The notes beneath the pieces are model-generated. The model did no database searches. It had not been told where the DNA came from and worked only from the letters and a program-made list of their open reading frames with translations. The position numbers were made by a program, and so were the translations under genes. From an uncultured Holophagaceae bacterium (GTDB lineage Bacteria > Acidobacteriota > Holophagae > Holophagales > Holophagaceae), in the NCBI GenBank assembly GCA_903863195.1, contig CAIPAY010000141.1, positions 1 to 64,000 of the forward strand: a stretch of DNA of 64,000 nucleotides, given 5' to 3'. Below are positions 8,568 through 16,837 of the stretch, one piece after another (within the stretch, counting starts at the first letter, position 1; every line of letters begins with the position of its first letter).

Positions 8568-10433
8568 ATGACCGTCATCACCACCGCTTTCCCGTCACCA
8601 CCCCCCCCCACTGACTTTGTTCCGGAGATGGACATGGGTACCTATTCCCGCCTCGGGTCCTACCTGCTGGCCTCCGAGCTCACCAGCGATCCTTTCGGCA
8701 CCATCCACCGGGCGGTGGTCATCGCAGGGAACGCGTTCGATCGGCACGTCCTGGTGCGCACCTTCTCGGAAGAGCTCTTCCAGGCGGGCATGGACACCCG
8801 GCTGGCCGAGGCCGGGCGGGTGGTGCCTCAGCTGGGCGGCGCGCGCATCTTCGGGGTGGGCTACCAGATCGAGGACGGGAAGACGCCGCACCTGGCCTGG
8901 GACCATGTGGCCGGGCGCAGCTTGGCCCAGCTCATCGAGAAGGCGCGCCAGGAGCAGATCCCCTTCGGGGTCGATCATGCCCTGACGGTGATCCAGGGCG
9001 TGGCCCAGGGCATCGTGCAGCTGCAGGCCAAGGGGCTCAGCCACGGCGTGCTCAGCCCGCACAGCGTCTGGGTGAGCATCGAGGGCTCCACCCAGATCCT
9101 GGACGCGCCCTACGCCCCGCTGGCCAAGAGCCTGCTGGCCAAGGCGCCGGTGCTCCGGCAGAAGCTGGCTCCCTACCTGCAGGGAGCGGACCCGAGTCCG
9201 CTCCAGCAGGATCTCTTCGCCCTGGGCGCGGTGCTCTATGAGCTGCTGACCTTCGAGCCGCTCCCCGTGGGCGGCGACCTCCAGTCCATCCTGGACCAGG
9301 CCACGCTCAAGGCGGCCCAGGAAAACGCGCCGCTGCCGGCGGAGCTCCGGGCCTTCCTCGGCCGGCTGCTGCTGGGCCGCCAGTCCTTCACGACCGTGGA
9401 GGCCTTCAGCGTGGAGCTGGAGCGGGTCCTCTACGACGGCGACTACAGTCCCACCACCTTCAACATGGCCTTCTTCATGCACACGCTGTTCCGGGAGGAG
9501 AACGACCGGGATGCCCTGGCCATCAAGGCCGAGCAGGGGGAGACCTACCAGCCCTACACGGCCGCGGGCGAGTCACTGCGGAGTGGGGCCACGCGGGTCC
9601 TGCCCAGCGAAAGCCAGCCCGAGTTCCCAGCTGGTTCGAAGCACACCCCGCTGCTCATCGTGGGAGGTCTGGTCGCAGTGGTGATCCTGGGTCTGGGCGC
9701 CATGTTCCTGTTCCGCCCGAGGACGGACCCGGCGGTGCAGAAACAGCTGGCGGAGCTGACGGAGCTCTCCCTGCTGAAGAAGCAGCTGGAGCAGCAGAAA
9801 GCCGACCTCGACGCCCGGGCCAAGGCCGAGTCCGAGAAGACCGCTCAGCTGCAGAAACAGCTGGGTGAGACCCGGTCGGCGGAGGACCGGGCGCGCATCC
9901 AGAAGCAGCTGGAGGAGGCCCGCCAGCGCAGCCAGGAAGTGGAGCGCCAGCAGAAGCTGGCGGAGCAGCGACTGGGCGAGCAGAAGGCGGCGGAGCAGAA
10001 GCTGGCCGCCGAAGCCAGGCCCGCCGCACCCGCACCGGCACCGGTCCCGGTGGCGGAGGCCACGCCGACGCCTGCCCCGGAAGCGGCCAGACCGGCGCCG
10101 GCGGCGGCCCCGCAAGCTGCCCCGCCGAGCGCCGCGCCGGTGAGCGAGCCGGCCCGGCTGATGAACCAGGTGGCCCCGGCCTTTCCTCCCCGGGCCGCGC
10201 AGATGCGCTGGGAGAGCAACCTGGATCACGTGGTCCGCCTGAAGGTCTACGTGAGTGAGCAGGGGCAGCCCCTGAAGGTCACCGTGATCGAAGGGGTGCC
10301 TGGCACGTATGGTTTTGACGAGGCCGCCGTCGAGGCCGCCAACAGGTCCACGTTCAGCCCCGCCACGCGGGACGGCAAGTCCGCCCGCGGGTGGACCCCG
10401 GACATCGTCTACCGCTTCCAGAAGCGGCGCTGA
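8568..10433 (+). CDS. Pseudokinase-like domain, TM, coiled coil and C-terminal TonB domain protein
   Basis: 621 aa (alternative start ATG 8629); kinase fold with degenerate motifs, TM (LLIVGGLVAVVILGLGAMFLF), KQLEQQK coiled coil, Pro/Ala linker, TonB-like C-terminus. Confidence 0.75.
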   Translation: MTVITTAFPSPPPPTDFVPEMDMGTYSRLGSYLLASELTSDPFGTIHRAVVIAGNAFDRHVLVRTFSEELFQAGMDTRLAEAGRVVPQLGGARIFGVGYQIEDGKTPHLAWDHVAGRSLAQLIEKARQEQIPFGVDHALTVIQGVAQGIVQLQAKGLSHGVLSPHSVWVSIEGSTQILDAPYAPLAKSLLAKAPVLRQKLAPYLQGADPSPLQQDLFALGAVLYELLTFEPLPVGGDLQSILDQATLKAAQENAPLPAELRAFLGRLLLGRQSFTTVEAFSVELERVLYDGDYSPTTFNMAFFMHTLFREENDRDALAIKAEQGETYQPYTAAGESLRSGATRVLPSESQPEFPAGSKHTPLLIVGGLVAVVILGLGAMFLFRPRTDPAVQKQLAELTELSLLKKQLEQQKADLDARAKAESEKTAQLQKQLGETRSAEDRARIQKQLEEARQRSQEVERQQKLAEQRLGEQKAAEQKLAAEARPAAPAPAPVPVAEATPTPAPEAARPAPAAAPQAAPPSAAPVSEPARLMNQVAPAFPPRAAQMRWESNLDHVVRLKVYVSEQGQPLKVTVIEGVPGTYGFDEAAVEAANRSTFSPATRDGKSARGWTPDIVYRFQKRR

Positions 10434-10441
10434 GGCCGAAT

Positions 10442-10885
10442 CTAACGCAGGGTCTGGGCCGCCTCGGTGGCGAGGCGGTCCACGCGCTCGTTCTCGGCGT
10501 GGCCCGCATGGCCCTTGACCCAGCGGGCCTCCACCTGGTGCCGCGCCAGCTGGGCGTCCAGGGCCTGCCAGAGGTCCGCGTTCAGGACGGGCTTGCCGTC
10601 CGCCTTCTTCCAGCCGCGACGCTTCCAGTCCTTCAGCCAGGACTGGATCCCCTTCACCACATACTGGCTGTCGCTCTGGAGCAGCACCTCGCAGGGCTTG
10701 GTGAGCGCCTCCAGGCCACGGATGGCCGCGGTGAGCTCCATGCGGTTGTTGGTGGTGTCAGGCTCCGCTTCGGCGGCTTCCTTCTCCTGGACGCCCGAGG
10801 CCAGGCGCACCCGCAGCAGGTAGCCCCACCCGCCGGGGCCCGGGTTCCCGAGGCAGGCGCCATCGCAATACAGTTCGATCTTCAT
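10442..10885 (-). CDS. rnhA: Ribonuclease HI
   Basis: 147 aa; [56 protein letters not shown]. Confidence 0.97.
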   Translation of the reverse strand: MKIELYCDGACLGNPGPGGWGYLLRVRLASGVQEKEAAEAEPDTTNNRMELTAAIRGLEALTKPCEVLLQSDSQYVVKGIQSWLKDWKRRGWKKADGKPVLNADLWQALDAQLARHQVEARWVKGHAGHAENERVDRLATEAAQTLR

Positions 10886-12237
10886 CCCACCAGAGTAGGC
10901 GCAGTGGCCGCGACTGAGGCAACAGCCTTGCGGAGCAGCTCCACGCCCAGGTCCAGATCCTCGGTGCGGAGGTTCATGGCGGGGCGGAAGCGCAGGCCCT
11001 GCACGCCCGTCGAGAGGATCATCATGCCCTCGTCACGGCCCTTGGCCACCACCGCGTTGCGGAGGTCAGGGGAGGCGATGTCCAGGGCGCAGAAGAGGCC
11101 CCGGCCGCGGGGGTTCGAGGTGAGTTCGGGGAAGTCCCGGTGGATCTCCTGGAGGCCCTTGAGCAGGCGCTCGCCCTGCTTCACACCGTGCTCCAGCAGG
11201 TTCTCTTCGCGGATGACGTCGATGATGCGCGTGCCGCGCACCATGTCCACCAGGTTTCCGCCCCAGGTGCTGTTGATACGGCTGGGCACCTGGAAGACGC
11301 TCTCCACCTCGTCGAGGCGGCGGCTCGCGGCGATGCCGCAGGTCTGGGACTTCTTGCCGAAGGCGAGGATGTCGGGCTGCACGTCGAACCACTGGTGCGC
11401 CCACCACTTGCCCGTGGCGCCGAAGCCGGTTTGCACTTCGTCGAAGATCAGCAGGAACTCGTGACGGTCTGCCAGCACGCGCAGCTGCTGCAGGAACTCG
11501 GCGCGGAAGTGGTTGTCGCCGCCCTCGCCCTGGATGGGCTCGACGATGAGGCAGGCGATGTCATCGGGGTTCTGCGCCACGGCGGCTTCGATGGCGGCGA
11601 TGGACGCAGCCTCGGCGATTTCGACCCTGGCGAGGTCCACGGGGAAGGTCAGCTTGGGGTTCGGCACGCGGGGCCAGGGGAACTTGGGGAAGTACTGGTG
11701 CTTCCGGGGATCCGCCGTGTTCGTGAGGCTCAGGGTGTAGCCGGAGCGGCCGTGGAAGGCCTCGCGGAAGTGGATCACCTGCGAGCCCTTCTCGCCCTTG
11801 CCCGCGGCCAGGTTCTTCCGGACCTTCCAGTCGAAGGCGGCCTTCAGGGCGTTCTCCACGGCCAGGGCCCCGCCGTCGATCCAGAACAGGTGGGGCAGGG
11901 TGGCCGGCGCCGCGTGGGTGCCGAAGGCCTCCACCCACTCCGCATAGGCCGTGGTGTAGATGTCGGAGTTGGCGGGCTTGTGGACCGCGATCTCGCCCAG
12001 GCGCTGGATGAAGGCGGCCTCCCGCAGGCGCGGGTGGTTGTGCCCCAGGGGCGCGGTGGCGAAGAAGGTGTAGAAATCGAGGTATTTACGGCCGTCGCGG
12101 GCATCCACGATCCAGGAGCCGTGGGACTTGTCGAGGTCCATGACCAGGTGGAAGCCGTCCATCAGCATGTGGCGGCCCAGGCTCGCCAAGACGGCGGTGG
12201 GATCGATGTGGGGGCTGGACATGACGGACCTCTGCAA
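10882..12237 (-). CDS. lat: L-lysine 6-transaminase
   Basis: 451 aa class-III aminotransferase; [44 protein letters not shown]; overlaps rnhA by 4 bp. Confidence 0.88.
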   Translation of the reverse strand: MQRSVMSSPHIDPTAVLASLGRHMLMDGFHLVMDLDKSHGSWIVDARDGRKYLDFYTFFATAPLGHNHPRLREAAFIQRLGEIAVHKPANSDIYTTAYAEWVEAFGTHAAPATLPHLFWIDGGALAVENALKAAFDWKVRKNLAAGKGEKGSQVIHFREAFHGRSGYTLSLTNTADPRKHQYFPKFPWPRVPNPKLTFPVDLARVEIAEAASIAAIEAAVAQNPDDIACLIVEPIQGEGGDNHFRAEFLQQLRVLADRHEFLLIFDEVQTGFGATGKWWAHQWFDVQPDILAFGKKSQTCGIAASRRLDEVESVFQVPSRINSTWGGNLVDMVRGTRIIDVIREENLLEHGVKQGERLLKGLQEIHRDFPELTSNPRGRGLFCALDIASPDLRNAVVAKGRDEGMMILSTGVQGLRFRPAMNLRTEDLDLGVELLRKAVASVAATAPTLVG

Positions 12238-12276
12238 GCGGTTCAGTGTATGGTTGGGGCTGCAGCGGAGACACGC

Positions 12277-12711
12277 ATGATTCCCTGGATAGCGGTTCAG
12301 GAAGCGCCTCTCGACGGGATGGCTTTACGAAGTGTCATGGAAGATCCCCACGCGGGTGCCCTGGTCCTCTTCGAAGGTCGGGCCCGGGATCACCACGAAG
12401 GTCGTCCCGTGCGGGAGTTGGCCTACGAGGCCTACGTCCCCATGGCTGAGAAGGAGCTGGGCCTCCTGCGGGAGCAGGCCATCGAGCGCTACGGCCTGAC
12501 CCGCTGCGCCATCCACCATCGCATCGGCGTCGTGCCCCTTACCGAGGCCGCCGTCATCGTCGCCACCAGCAGCGCCCACCGCGCCGAGAGCTACCAGGCC
12601 TCCGCCTGGATCATGGACGAGATCAAGCAGCGCGTCCCCATCTGGAAGCGCGAGAAATACCGGGACGGGTCCGAGAGCTGGGTGGAGTGCACGCACCGGT
12701 TTCAGATGTAG
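12277..12711 (+). CDS. moaE: Molybdopterin synthase catalytic subunit MoaE
   Basis: 144 aa from ATG 12277; GALVLFEGRARDHHEGRPVRELAYEAY, HRIGVVPL, HRAESYQA, PIWKREKY. Confidence 0.9.
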   Translation: MIPWIAVQEAPLDGMALRSVMEDPHAGALVLFEGRARDHHEGRPVRELAYEAYVPMAEKELGLLREQAIERYGLTRCAIHHRIGVVPLTEAAVIVATSSAHRAESYQASAWIMDEIKQRVPIWKREKYRDGSESWVECTHRFQM

Positions 12712-12879
12712 CGCAAGGTTCAGGCCCGGACCTTCCGCCGTTACTGCACAAACCGCGCAGCGGTTTGCGGGGGAGGAGGGATCAGGCTCCCTTCTGCATG
12801 GCCAGGCCTGCCGATCAACCTCGGGTCGGAACCCAAAAGGGCTTCGTTCCCTGGAGGAACCAGCGGATCATCGACGACG

Positions 12880-14127
12880 ATGATCCCCTACCTCCGTGCT
12901 GTTTCCTCGGACCTGCGTGGGCTGGCTCGGCTGGCGGTGGAGGGGACTGTCGGCGTGACGGACCTGGTGGAGGCCATGCACCAGGGCATCCGGCATCCGC
13001 TGACGGAGGGCAAGGCCCGCCATGCGGTCGGGGGCCGGGGCATCAGCGGGCTGGTCTACGGGACCATCCGCGCCCTGACCCGGACCGTGGGTCTCGGAGT
13101 GGAGGCCGCCTTGGCCCCCCTGGAGCCACCGGAAGGGGGGGCAGACCCCTCACCCCAGCGGGAGGCCCTGCTGGCGGCGCTGAACGGTGTGCTGGGGGAC
13201 CATCTGGCCGCCACCGGCAATCCCCTGGCCACACCCATGAGCTTGCACTACCAAGGCCAACCGTTGGTCCTGGAGAGGGCCGCCCTCACGGCGGCGATCC
13301 CGCAGCCCGGCGCCCACCTGCTGGTCCTGATCCATGGGCTGTGCCGGAATGATCGGCAGTGGAGCCAGAGTGGGCAGGACCACGGCGCCGCCCTAGCCCG
13401 GGACCTGGGCTGCACCACCCTCTACCTGCGCTACAACACGGGCCTGCACGTCTCCACCAACGGGAAGGCCTTGGCCGACCTGCTGGAGACCCTGCTCGCC
13501 CAGTGGCCGGAGCCCGTGGAGCGCCTGGACCTCCTCGCCCACAGCATGGGTGGGCTGGTGGCCCGCAGCGCCTGCCACCAGGCCCTGGCGGCCGGGCAGG
13601 CCTGGCCGACTGCCCTCCGGCACCTGATCTTCCTGGGCACGCCCCACCACGGCTCACCCCTGGAGCGGTGGGGGCACTGGTTTGAGCGCGGCCTCGAGGC
13701 CAGCCCTTTCGCCGGCCCCTTGGCGCGGCTGGGGAAGGTCCGCAGTGCCGGCATCACCGACCTGCGGCACGGCAACCTCCTGGAGGAGGACTGGCAGGGC
13801 CTGGACCCCGATGCGGAGGGCGAGGATCGGCGCCGGCCTGTCCCGCTGCCGGAAGGGGTGCGCTGCTGCGCCGTGGCTGGGGCCACGGGAGAGGACGCCG
13901 ACTCCTGGCAGGGCCGCCTGTTGGGGGACGGACTCGTATCCGTGGACAGCGCCCTCGGACGGCACCCGGATCCCCGGCGCTGTCTGGCCTTCCCCGAGGA
14001 GCAGACCTGGATCGGCCAGGGGATGGGCCACCTGGAGCTGCTGACCCGTCCGGAAGTGTATGAGCAGATTCGGTGCTGGCTGCAGACTGCAGAGTCTGGC
14101 CCTGCAGGGGACGCCGGGGGCCGTTAG
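12880..14127 (+). CDS. Alpha/beta-hydrolase, lipase/PGAP1-like
   Basis: 415 aa; HLLVLIHGLCRND, LLAHSMGGLVARSA (GxSxG), FLGTPHHGSPLER. Confidence 0.8.
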   Translation: MIPYLRAVSSDLRGLARLAVEGTVGVTDLVEAMHQGIRHPLTEGKARHAVGGRGISGLVYGTIRALTRTVGLGVEAALAPLEPPEGGADPSPQREALLAALNGVLGDHLAATGNPLATPMSLHYQGQPLVLERAALTAAIPQPGAHLLVLIHGLCRNDRQWSQSGQDHGAALARDLGCTTLYLRYNTGLHVSTNGKALADLLETLLAQWPEPVERLDLLAHSMGGLVARSACHQALAAGQAWPTALRHLIFLGTPHHGSPLERWGHWFERGLEASPFAGPLARLGKVRSAGITDLRHGNLLEEDWQGLDPDAEGEDRRRPVPLPEGVRCCAVAGATGEDADSWQGRLLGDGLVSVDSALGRHPDPRRCLAFPEEQTWIGQGMGHLELLTRPEVYEQIRCWLQTAESGPAGDAGGR

Positions 14128-14564
14128 CGCTGCAAGAGGCCGCCCGTGAGAAACGATGGATGGCCAGGCCGCCATCCAGACCTGGACCGTCCTCAACAAC
14201 ACCGATGTCCAGGGCATCAACGCCCTTGCCGGCAACTCCGTGACAGGCATGACCCGGATCGCCCACTTCAGCAGGGAAGCTCCAGCTCGGTCGTGTCCCT
14301 TTCCACTTTCCAGGGCGCGGCTCCCCAGCGCTTCCCCAGACCTCGGGTCTGGCGCACCGTGCACTGACAGAACCCCGCTGGGGCCCAGTCCGCCCGGGGC
14401 GGGACGGGGGCCGTGGGACCGAGAGAGGCCTCCACCCCTGGCGTGGCCTCGCTCGAGCCTGCTCGGGCCCAGAGCCACGCCCTCCTCCTGTCCTGCCCCC
14501 TCGACCCGCCGGAGGGGAGGGGCTCAAGTTATAGCGACAACACCTTTGCCGCTAGACTGATCCC

Positions 14565-14798
14565 ATGAACATGAAAATCCCAGCGCGTATCTCGGCTCTG
14601 CTCACGGCGATTGTCGCCTTGTTTTGCTACTACCTTGCCTACCGGGGCCGAGTCGATCTGGCGGGGATCACGGATCCAGCTGCGCTCCGGGATGCCCGGG
14701 GCTTCCTGGGCTTCATCCTCTTCCTGGGCACGGTGTTCCTGGCCATCGCAGTCGTGTCCTGGAAGCTCAGCGGCCGTCCGCCCGTGGATGAGGAATAG
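14565..14798 (+). CDS. Small two-TM membrane protein
   Basis: 77 aa with two hydrophobic helices. Confidence 0.5.
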   Translation: MNMKIPARISALLTAIVALFCYYLAYRGRVDLAGITDPAALRDARGFLGFILFLGTVFLAIAVVSWKLSGRPPVDEE

Positions 14799-14949
14799 GC
14801 AGCAACTCCCTAAGTGACAACCGGTTAAACGGCTATCCATTGCCATAAAAGACTCGCCATCAAGGCCTGAAACATTTCGTCCAGGGCCAAGGTCGTGACT
14901 TGTTTTTCGCTAAAAATTCGCCATACTTGGATCCCTTCCGGAGGTCCTG

Positions 14950-16104
14950 GTGCTGGCGATGTGGGTTCCTGAGCTGCCGTTCCAGCTGGCCTGTGGCCGG
15001 GACGGGGCCCTGCGGGACCGGCCCCTGGCCTTCCTGAACCAGGAGACGCCGCGCACGCCCAGCCTCTGGTTCGTGAACCGCCTGGCGCGGGCCGGGGGGC
15101 TGGCGCCGGGTCTGCCCCTGGACCGGGCGCTGCGGGCGGTGCCGGGGCTGCGGGTGCTGGACCCGGCCCCCCAGGTCTGGTGGGAGGCCCAGGTCTCCCT
15201 GGGGGACTTCCTGCAGCAGTGGACCCCCCAGGGGCAGCTGCTGCGCCTGGGCGAGGCGCTGGTGGAGCTCCAGGGCACCCAGGGCCTCTTCGGGCCGCTG
15301 GCAGACACCGCCGAGCGCATCCGGCGGGAGCTGGCCCAGCGGCACGGCTGGGAGAGCCACGGCGGCCTCTCCCTGAGCGCCACCGCCGCCCAGCTCGCCG
15401 CCCGGGCCGAGCACCACCTGGAGCGGGTGGGGGAGGGCGGGGAGGCGGTCTTCCTCGCGCCCCACCCCCTGCGCCGCCTGCCGGACCTGGCCCCGCGCCT
15501 GCAGGAGCGCTTCCAGCGGCTGGGCCTCCGCAGCTTCGGCGACCTCCAGCCCGTGCCCCTGCCGGTGCTGGTGGAGCTGACGAACCCCAAGCTGGCGCCG
15601 GAGCTGCGGGCCCGGGTCCGGGGCGAAGACCGGCCGCGCCTGCCCCTGCTCACGGAGCGCCCGGGCCATGTGCGCCACGGCTGGCGGCTGCAGCCGCCCC
15701 GGCTGCCCGAGGAGGCGGGGCTCGCCGCCCGCTGCCTGACCTGGCTCTGGTCCGATCCCCGCAGCCCCCGCCGCCTGGTGCTGCGGTGGTGGGACGTGGA
15801 CGGGGAGCCCCACACCTGGCGCGCCGCCCCGGAGGACCTCGCGGAGCCGCCCCTGGCCCTGGCCCGCCGCATCCAGCGGGCCTTCCTCGAGGGCACCACC
15901 CGCCGCCTCCTGGTGCGCGAGGTGGAGCTGCGCCTGGCCTGGGGCCTGGGCCGGGAGCGGGGCCTCTTCCTGACCCCCCTCCAGGAGCGCCTCGACCGCC
16001 TGGAGCCCGTCCTGGCCCGCCTCCGCCGCCGCTTCCCCGATCAGGCCGTCCTGCCGGGGTGGGCCGGGCGGGGGCCCCCTTCGGCCCACGAGGCCAGGTC
16101 CTGA
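14950..16104 (+). CDS. imuB: ImuB-like Y-family DNA polymerase homologue (mutasome component)
   Basis: 384 aa (GTG 14950 or ATG 14959); MWVPELPFQLA, G.ALVELQGTQGLFG and LRRLPDLAPRLQERFQRLGLRSFGDL fit an inactive Y-family protein; dnaE2 lies downstream. Confidence 0.75.
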   Translation: MLAMWVPELPFQLACGRDGALRDRPLAFLNQETPRTPSLWFVNRLARAGGLAPGLPLDRALRAVPGLRVLDPAPQVWWEAQVSLGDFLQQWTPQGQLLRLGEALVELQGTQGLFGPLADTAERIRRELAQRHGWESHGGLSLSATAAQLAARAEHHLERVGEGGEAVFLAPHPLRRLPDLAPRLQERFQRLGLRSFGDLQPVPLPVLVELTNPKLAPELRARVRGEDRPRLPLLTERPGHVRHGWRLQPPRLPEEAGLAARCLTWLWSDPRSPRRLVLRWWDVDGEPHTWRAAPEDLAEPPLALARRIQRAFLEGTTRRLLVREVELRLAWGLGRERGLFLTPLQERLDRLEPVLARLRRRFPDQAVLPGWAGRGPPSAHEARS

Positions 16105-16118
16105 CTGGGCGTTGAAGG

Positions 16119-16149
16119 TTGACGGGGGAGATAAATGTTCTACATTTAT
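16119..16149 (+). promoter_or_regulatory. Candidate promoter and operator of brnT/brnA-like operon
   Basis: TTGACG at 16119 with TACATT/ACATTT 16-17 nt downstream; perfect 8-bp palindrome ATAAATGT-TCT-ACATTTAT at 16131..16149. Confidence 0.55.
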
Positions 16150-16159
16150 TGGAGAGGGA

Positions 16160-16411
16160 ATGATCTTTCACTGGGATGAAGAGAACCGTCCCCACATCGC
16201 GCGTCACGATGTGTCTGCAGCCCAGGCGGAGGCGGCTTTCCAGGCCGAGGATGCCCAGGTGTTTCCGGACGCCACGCGCCTGAATCGCTGGCTTTTGGAG
16301 GCAACGGTGGAGGAGCGGACGCTCAGGGTGGTCTTCGCCCGCGTCTTCCCTGAAGGCTTCCGGATCATCACCGCGCACTGGATGCACCCCAAACGCAGGA
16401 GAACGCCATGA
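16160..16411 (+). CDS. brnT: BrnT-family toxin
   Basis: 83 aa from ATG 16160; MIFHWDEENRPHIARHDVSAAQAEAAFQ...RTLRVVFARVFPEGFRIITAHWM. Confidence 0.8.
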   Translation: MIFHWDEENRPHIARHDVSAAQAEAAFQAEDAQVFPDATRLNRWLLEATVEERTLRVVFARVFPEGFRIITAHWMHPKRRRTP

Positions 16412-16746
16412 CCGCCAAGAAAACCAAGCGCATGTCCATGGCCGAGTTTGAGAAGGCCTCCGGTCCCGGCGAACCGCTGGAAGAGCTCCGGGCCCGGCAG
16501 GAAGTTGATGCCGCCTGGGCGGAACGGGCGTTCCGAGGGGAGGAACCCCTGGGCATACCCATCCGCATTCAGCGGGGAAGGCCAAGGGCGGGGGATCCCG
16601 CCGCTCCGACGGTGGTGAAGGCCATCCGGCTACCCGAAACCCTGCTGAAGCAACTTCAGACCCGGGCCAAAGCCGAAGGGCTCTCGCTGAACGCCCTTCT
16701 TCAGACGGCCGCCGCCGAATACCTCGTCCGTCATCGGGGCGCCTGA
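16408..16746 (+). CDS. brnA: BrnA-like/CopG-type antitoxin
   Basis: 112 aa; 4-bp overlap with brnT; C-terminal ribbon-helix-helix-like VVKAIRLPETLLKQLQTRAKAEGLSLNALLQTAAAEYL. Confidence 0.75.
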   Translation: MTAKKTKRMSMAEFEKASGPGEPLEELRARQEVDAAWAERAFRGEEPLGIPIRIQRGRPRAGDPAAPTVVKAIRLPETLLKQLQTRAKAEGLSLNALLQTAAAEYLVRHRGA

Positions 16747-16837
16747 ACGCCCAACCAAAAATCAACGCAGAGCCGCGCTGTCTTTTCCCTCTCGGAATCG
16801 CCAGCGGCGATTCCGAGCACCCCCCGATTGGCCCGCC

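Noticed and set aside
10882-12711. Lysine aminotransferase plus moaE as a biosynthetic or molybdenum cluster
   Set aside because: Divergent single genes with no pathway partners in the window
12749-12767. CAAACCGC-GCA-GCGGTTTG hairpin upstream of the lipase-like gene as a riboswitch
   Set aside because: Small isolated stem with no recognisable riboswitch core; cannot be supported by eye
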